Below, piece after piece: positions 61,184 through 64,000 of a stretch of 64,000 nucleotides of DNA. The DNA is from GCA-2733415 sp049614485 (GTDB taxonomy: Bacteria; Bacteroidota; Bacteroidia; Flavobacteriales; Flavobacteriaceae). The notes under the pieces were generated by a model that was not told the origin of the DNA, did no database searches, and saw only the letters and a program-made list of their open reading frames with translations. How positions within the stretch are numbered: the first letter of the stretch is position 1; every line of letters starts with the position of its first letter. Location of the stretch: the NCBI GenBank assembly GCA_049614485.1, contig JBMZDR010000001.1:186001-250000 (forward strand), in the 5' to 3' direction. Made by a program: the position numbers and the translations under genes.

Positions 61184-62698
61184 TTATAAAAATTTCTTTA
61201 AAATTCCCAAAGCGCTTCTAATAAAGGTCGCGCTGGTTAATACTTTTACTAATGGATTTTGACGCGTACTTCGTCTTGAGGCGCTACGTCTGTTATTCTT
61301 TTCTTTTTCTTCTCTGATTTCCTCTTGTGCTTTCTGTTCTTCTGATGCTTTAATTTTATCTTCTAAAATTTCATAAGCACTTTCTCTATCGATGTTTTTC
61401 TCATACTTCTTAACCAAACTTGAATTGTCAATTAAACTGTCCAACTCAGTGTTAGTTAGTACATCCATGCGGCTCATTGGTGCGCGTAATAAAGTGGCAG
61501 CTAAAGGTGTAGGGCGCCCTTTTTCGTCTAAAGCAGATACAAGTGCTTCACCAATTCCTAAGGATGTTAGCACATCTGTAGTGTCATAAAAATCTGTGTC
61601 AGGATAGTTTTGTGCGGTTAATTTTATGGCTTTTCTGTCCTTTGCAGTAAAGGCTCTTAACGCGTGTTGAATTTTTAGTCCTAATTGACTTAACACGCCT
61701 TCAGGTACATCTGTTGGGTTTTGAGTAACGAAATATAAACCAACCCCTTTTGAGCGTATTAGTTTCACAATACTTTCCAATTGTTCTAACAATGGTTTTG
61801 ATGCGTTCTTGAATATCAAATGTGCTTCATCAATAAACAACACTAATTCTGGTTGATTGGCATCACCTTGTTCTGGGAATGTTTCATAGATTTCTGCTAA
61901 TAAACTCAACATGAATGTTGAAAATAACTTGGGTTTATCTTGAATATCCGTTAAACGTAAAATATTGATGTAGCCTTTTCCTGTGTCATCAATTCTAGTT
62001 AAATCATTCACGTCAAAAGATTTCTCTCCAAAAAACAAGTCGCCACCTTGCTGTTCTATTTCTATAATTTTTCTAAGAATAGCGCCTGTAGATGCTGTTG
62101 AAATACGTCCGTATTCTTCTTGGAATTCTTCCTTTCCTTCACCGGTTGCAAATTGTAAGACTTTCTTGAAATCTTTCAAGTCTAATAACCCAAGTTGATG
62201 GTCGTCACAATATTTAAAAACTACAGACACAATACCAGATTGTGTGTTGGTTAAATCTAAAATACGTGATAAAAGTACTGGTCCAAATTCAGAAACTGTA
62301 GCACGCATACGCACACCACCTTGTTCTGATAAGGTTAGTATTTCTACAGGGAATTTAGACGCGTTAAATGGCAAACCAATTTTTGCGTGACGTTCATCAA
62401 TTTTTGCATGACCAGGACTTGGTTGTGCTAAACCACTCAAATCTCCTTTCATATCCATTAACAACACCGGAATTCCTTTTTCAGATAAGTTCTCAGCAAG
62501 AACTTGTAATGATTTGGTTTTTCCTGTTCCAGTAGCACCGGCAATTAAACCGTGTCTGTTTAATGTTTTTAAAGGGAGTTTTACAAAGGCATTAGTTAAT
62601 GTTTCGCCTTCTAGCATTGCAGATCCAAGTGTGATAAAATCACCTTTAGTAGTGTAGCCCGTATTAATATGGTTAAAGAATTCTTCTGTAGTAGTCAT
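61184..62698 (-). CDS. HerA-like helicase/ATPase (DUF853 type)
   Basis: An ATPase of 504 aa of the HerA/FtsK superfamily. Walker A GATGTGKT (54-61), Walker B near LVLFIDEAHLIF, sensor-like region FVTQNPTDVPEGVLSQLG, and a conserved arginine region RAFTAKDRKAIKL. The C-terminal tail is charged (about 440-480) and ends in a basic-hydrophobic helix (IRSALGILKKFL). HerA works with NurA in archaeal DNA end resection, but DUF853-type bacterial proteins have no known partner. No nuclease is adjacent. It may be linked to the lipoprotein 11 bases downstream. Confidence 0.88.
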   Translation of the reverse strand: MTTTEEFFNHINTGYTTKGDFITLGSAMLEGETLTNAFVKLPLKTLNRHGLIAGATGTGKTKSLQVLAENLSEKGIPVLLMDMKGDLSGLAQPSPGHAKIDERHAKIGLPFNASKFPVEILTLSEQGGVRMRATVSEFGPVLLSRILDLTNTQSGIVSVVFKYCDDHQLGLLDLKDFKKVLQFATGEGKEEFQEEYGRISTASTGAILRKIIEIEQQGGDLFFGEKSFDVNDLTRIDDTGKGYINILRLTDIQDKPKLFSTFMLSLLAEIYETFPEQGDANQPELVLFIDEAHLIFKNASKPLLEQLESIVKLIRSKGVGLYFVTQNPTDVPEGVLSQLGLKIQHALRAFTAKDRKAIKLTAQNYPDTDFYDTTDVLTSLGIGEALVSALDEKGRPTPLAATLLRAPMSRMDVLTNTELDSLIDNSSLVKKYEKNIDRESAYEILEDKIKASEEQKAQEEIREEKEKNNRRSASRRSTRQNPLVKVLTSATFIRSALGILKKFL

Positions 62699-62792
62699 TT
62701 AAGTCTAGTATAATTTCGATAAAAATACAATAACTACATCCAACTAAAAAATTGAAAGATTTAAAAAGTAAAGAATTTTACGTGTTAAAATG

Positions 62793-62800
62793 TATCTTTG
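62793..62800 (+). promoter_or_regulatory. -7 box (TATCTTTG) for queE
   Basis: TATCTTTG ends eight bases before the ATG at 62809. The box lies inside the longer open frame that begins with TTG at 62752, so the true start is downstream of it. No good -33 element is seen. Confidence 0.6.
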
Positions 62801-62808
62801 CAACAGAT

Positions 62809-63438
62809 ATGCAGAAAGAAACACAAGAATTAGTAGATAAAGGTGAAATGCTTCCGTTAATGGAAGAGTTTTATACCATTCAAGGTGAAGGATACTACAA
62901 AGGTACTGCCGCTTATTTTGTAAGAATTGGTGGTTGTGATGTTGGGTGTCATTGGTGTGATGTGAAAGAAAGTTGGGATGCTAATTTGCACCCGCCAACA
63001 TTAACTTCTGAAATTGCTATAAACGCTGCAAAATATTCTGATACGGTTGTAGTAACAGGAGGAGAACCGTTAATGTGGGATATGAATCCGCTGACTTTAG
63101 CCTTGAAATTACGTGGTGCAAAAACACATATAGAAACGTCTGGAGCTTATAAACTATCTGGAGAGTGGGATTGGATTTGTTTGTCGCCTAAAAAGACAAA
63201 ACTACCTACGCAAGAAGTATGTGATGCTGCTCATGAGTTAAAAGTAATTATTTACAATAAGAACGATTTTAAGTTTGCTGAAGAGCAAGCGGCACGCGTA
63301 GGAAAAGACTGCATATTATTCATCCAGCCAGAATGGAGTAAAAAAGATGAAATGATCCCTTTAATGGTTGATTATGTAATGGCAAACCCGAAATGGAAAA
63401 TGTCGCTACAAACACATAAATATATGAATATTCCTTAA
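62809..63438 (+). CDS. queE: 7-carboxy-7-deazaguanine synthase
   Basis: A radical SAM enzyme that turns 6-carboxytetrahydropterin into 7-carboxy-7-deazaguanine in queuosine synthesis. I start at ATG 62809 (MQKETQELVDKGEMLPLMEE); the longer frame from TTG 62752 spans the promoter box and gives a non-family extension. The [4Fe-4S] cysteines are Cys43, Cys47, Cys50 (GGCDVGCHWC, spacing x3, x2, family type). VTGGEPLMWDMNPL and HIETSGAYKL are further motifs. The protein has 209 aa. It converges with the methyltransferase gene at the right edge, overlapping by 3-4 bases. Confidence 0.94.
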   Translation: MQKETQELVDKGEMLPLMEEFYTIQGEGYYKGTAAYFVRIGGCDVGCHWCDVKESWDANLHPPTLTSEIAINAAKYSDTVVVTGGEPLMWDMNPLTLALKLRGAKTHIETSGAYKLSGEWDWICLSPKKTKLPTQEVCDAAHELKVIIYNKNDFKFAEEQAARVGKDCILFIQPEWSKKDEMIPLMVDYVMANPKWKMSLQTHKYMNIP

Positions 63439-64000
63439 GACGGACTGTTGTTTATTGTAATCCTTGCTAAAAAATCAAAGTGTTCGCCTTCTAAAACTAA
63501 CTCACAGTCTAAGCCGTTGGCATGACAGGCATTTTGTAATGTGTTAAAATCAAGATACAGCCAATCAAAAGCCGTTGAGGTGTTGCCTTTGTAACTCATG
63601 GTAAATTCTACTTCACCATAATACTCATCAGGATTTACCCAAAAACCACCTTCATCATCTTTATCAAACATGTAAGAAATATCAGATGAGTCTAGTAATA
63701 TTTGTCCGTCTGTAGCTAAAAGGTTTTTCAGATGTTGTAAGAACACATTAATGCGTTCTAGTTTTCCGCATAAGCCAATACCATTCATTAATAATAAAAT
63801 GGTGTCGTATTTTTCAGTGACATCAAATAAGTTCTTGCATTCTGCATTTTTAACACCACGTAAGGCAGTGACTTCAGCGGCACCTTTAGAAATGTCAATT
63901 GCAGTAACCTCTAGTTTTTTAACATTCTGAACATACAAACTGTGACTCCCGGCACCACAACCCACATCTAAAACGTTGCCTTTTGTTAATTGCATTGCTT
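63435..64000 (-). CDS. class I SAM-dependent methyltransferase, 5' end cut by the window
   Basis: The minus-strand frame runs on past the right edge with no stop; the visible ATG at 63995 is probably internal, since motif I (NVLDVGCGAGSHSLYVQ) would then be almost at the N-terminus. The visible part has VTAIDISKGAAEVTALRGVKNAECKNLFDV, KYDTILLLMNGIGLCGKLERINVFLQHLKNLLATDGQILLDSSD, and a C-terminal strand set ending in ITINNSPS. The target molecule is unknown. Confidence 0.85.
   Translation of the reverse strand, partial: AMQLTKGNVLDVGCGAGSHSLYVQNVKKLEVTAIDISKGAAEVTALRGVKNAECKNLFDVTEKYDTILLLMNGIGLCGKLERINVFLQHLKNLLATDGQILLDSSDISYMFDKDDEGGFWVNPDEYYGEVEFTMSYKGNTSTAFDWLYLDFNTLQNACHANGLDCELVLEGEHFDFLARITINNSPS

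Noticed and set aside
61184..62698. HerA-like ATPase as part of a phage-defence system
   Set aside because: Defence HerA partners (SIR2, DUF4297, NurA) are absent; the neighbour is a lipoprotein gene, and the gene sits in core-like surroundings.

Overview
The window reads as ordinary chromosome of a marine-type Flavobacteriaceae (Bacteroidota), of the broad group that includes Flavobacterium, Olleya, Lacinutrix and Winogradskyella. The evidence is AT-rich DNA, promoters of the Bacteroidetes type (TTG or TTTG, about 19 bases, then TAnnTTTG), few clear Shine-Dalgarno sites, type IX secretion parts (PorT/SprT, the Plug protein) with secreted cargo carrying C-terminal sorting domains, a lipidated TamA-like Omp85 protein (TamL), an operon for Na+-translocating NADH:quinone reductase, and gene order I know from Flavobacterium (rpsO-pnp near accD, fbaA, TamL, SpoU methylase, porT, menG). 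I see no phage, insertion sequence, CRISPR array or clear island. Both ends cut genes: pnp at the left edge and a SAM methyltransferase at the right edge.

Layout. 1-8.1 kb: pnp (partial), rpsO, accD, fbaA and tamL, all minus; a SpoU RNA methylase (plus); porT and menG (minus). 8.2-14.8 kb: trkA-trkH potassium uptake, trmL, an aspartate-type aminotransferase, a fatty acid desaturase and rsmG. 14.8-22.7 kb: a secreted lipase-like T9SS cargo, pruA, a TANGO2-like NRDE protein paired with an unrecognised protein that looks like a permuted papain-like enzyme, apaG and the T9SS Plug gene. 22.9-34.6 kb: nqrABCDEF, a secreted M12-type metalloprotease, a DEAD-box helicase, a small unknown protein, and apbE, whose product flavinylates NqrB and NqrC. 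34.6-42.5 kb: a gpmI / HAD phosphatase / map / methyltransferase operon, two convergent L,D-transpeptidases with an M48 protease, and a tandem GNAT. 42.8-50.7 kb: tRNA-Gly(UCC), pepE, a tandem duplicated pair of small secreted proteins ahead of an M1 peptidase, DUF1697, tatA and an O-methyltransferase. 50.7-58.6 kb: an eight-gene operon for kynurenine and 3-hydroxyanthranilate breakdown. 58.6-64 kb: a sensor histidine kinase, lipoprotein MsrA, a lipoprotein next to a HerA-like ATPase, queE and the cut methyltransferase.

How the genes work together. The Nqr complex pumps sodium and ApbE matures it. The kynurenine operon turns kynurenine, through 3-hydroxyanthranilate and 2-aminomuconate, into a dicarboxylic oxo-acid, probably under its own IclR regulator. 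PorT, Plug and two sorting-domain proteins belong to type IX secretion. TamL serves the outer membrane, and the L,D-transpeptidases and M48 protease serve the envelope.

I found no self-contained new system that I would defend strongly. The best leads are the NRDE / papain-like pair (19.3-21.0 kb), the short-chain dehydrogenase with a rewritten active site inside the kynurenine operon, the duplicated pair before the M1 peptidase, the unknown protein beside apbE, and promoters placed so close to start codons that tatA and queE are probably read from almost leaderless mRNA.
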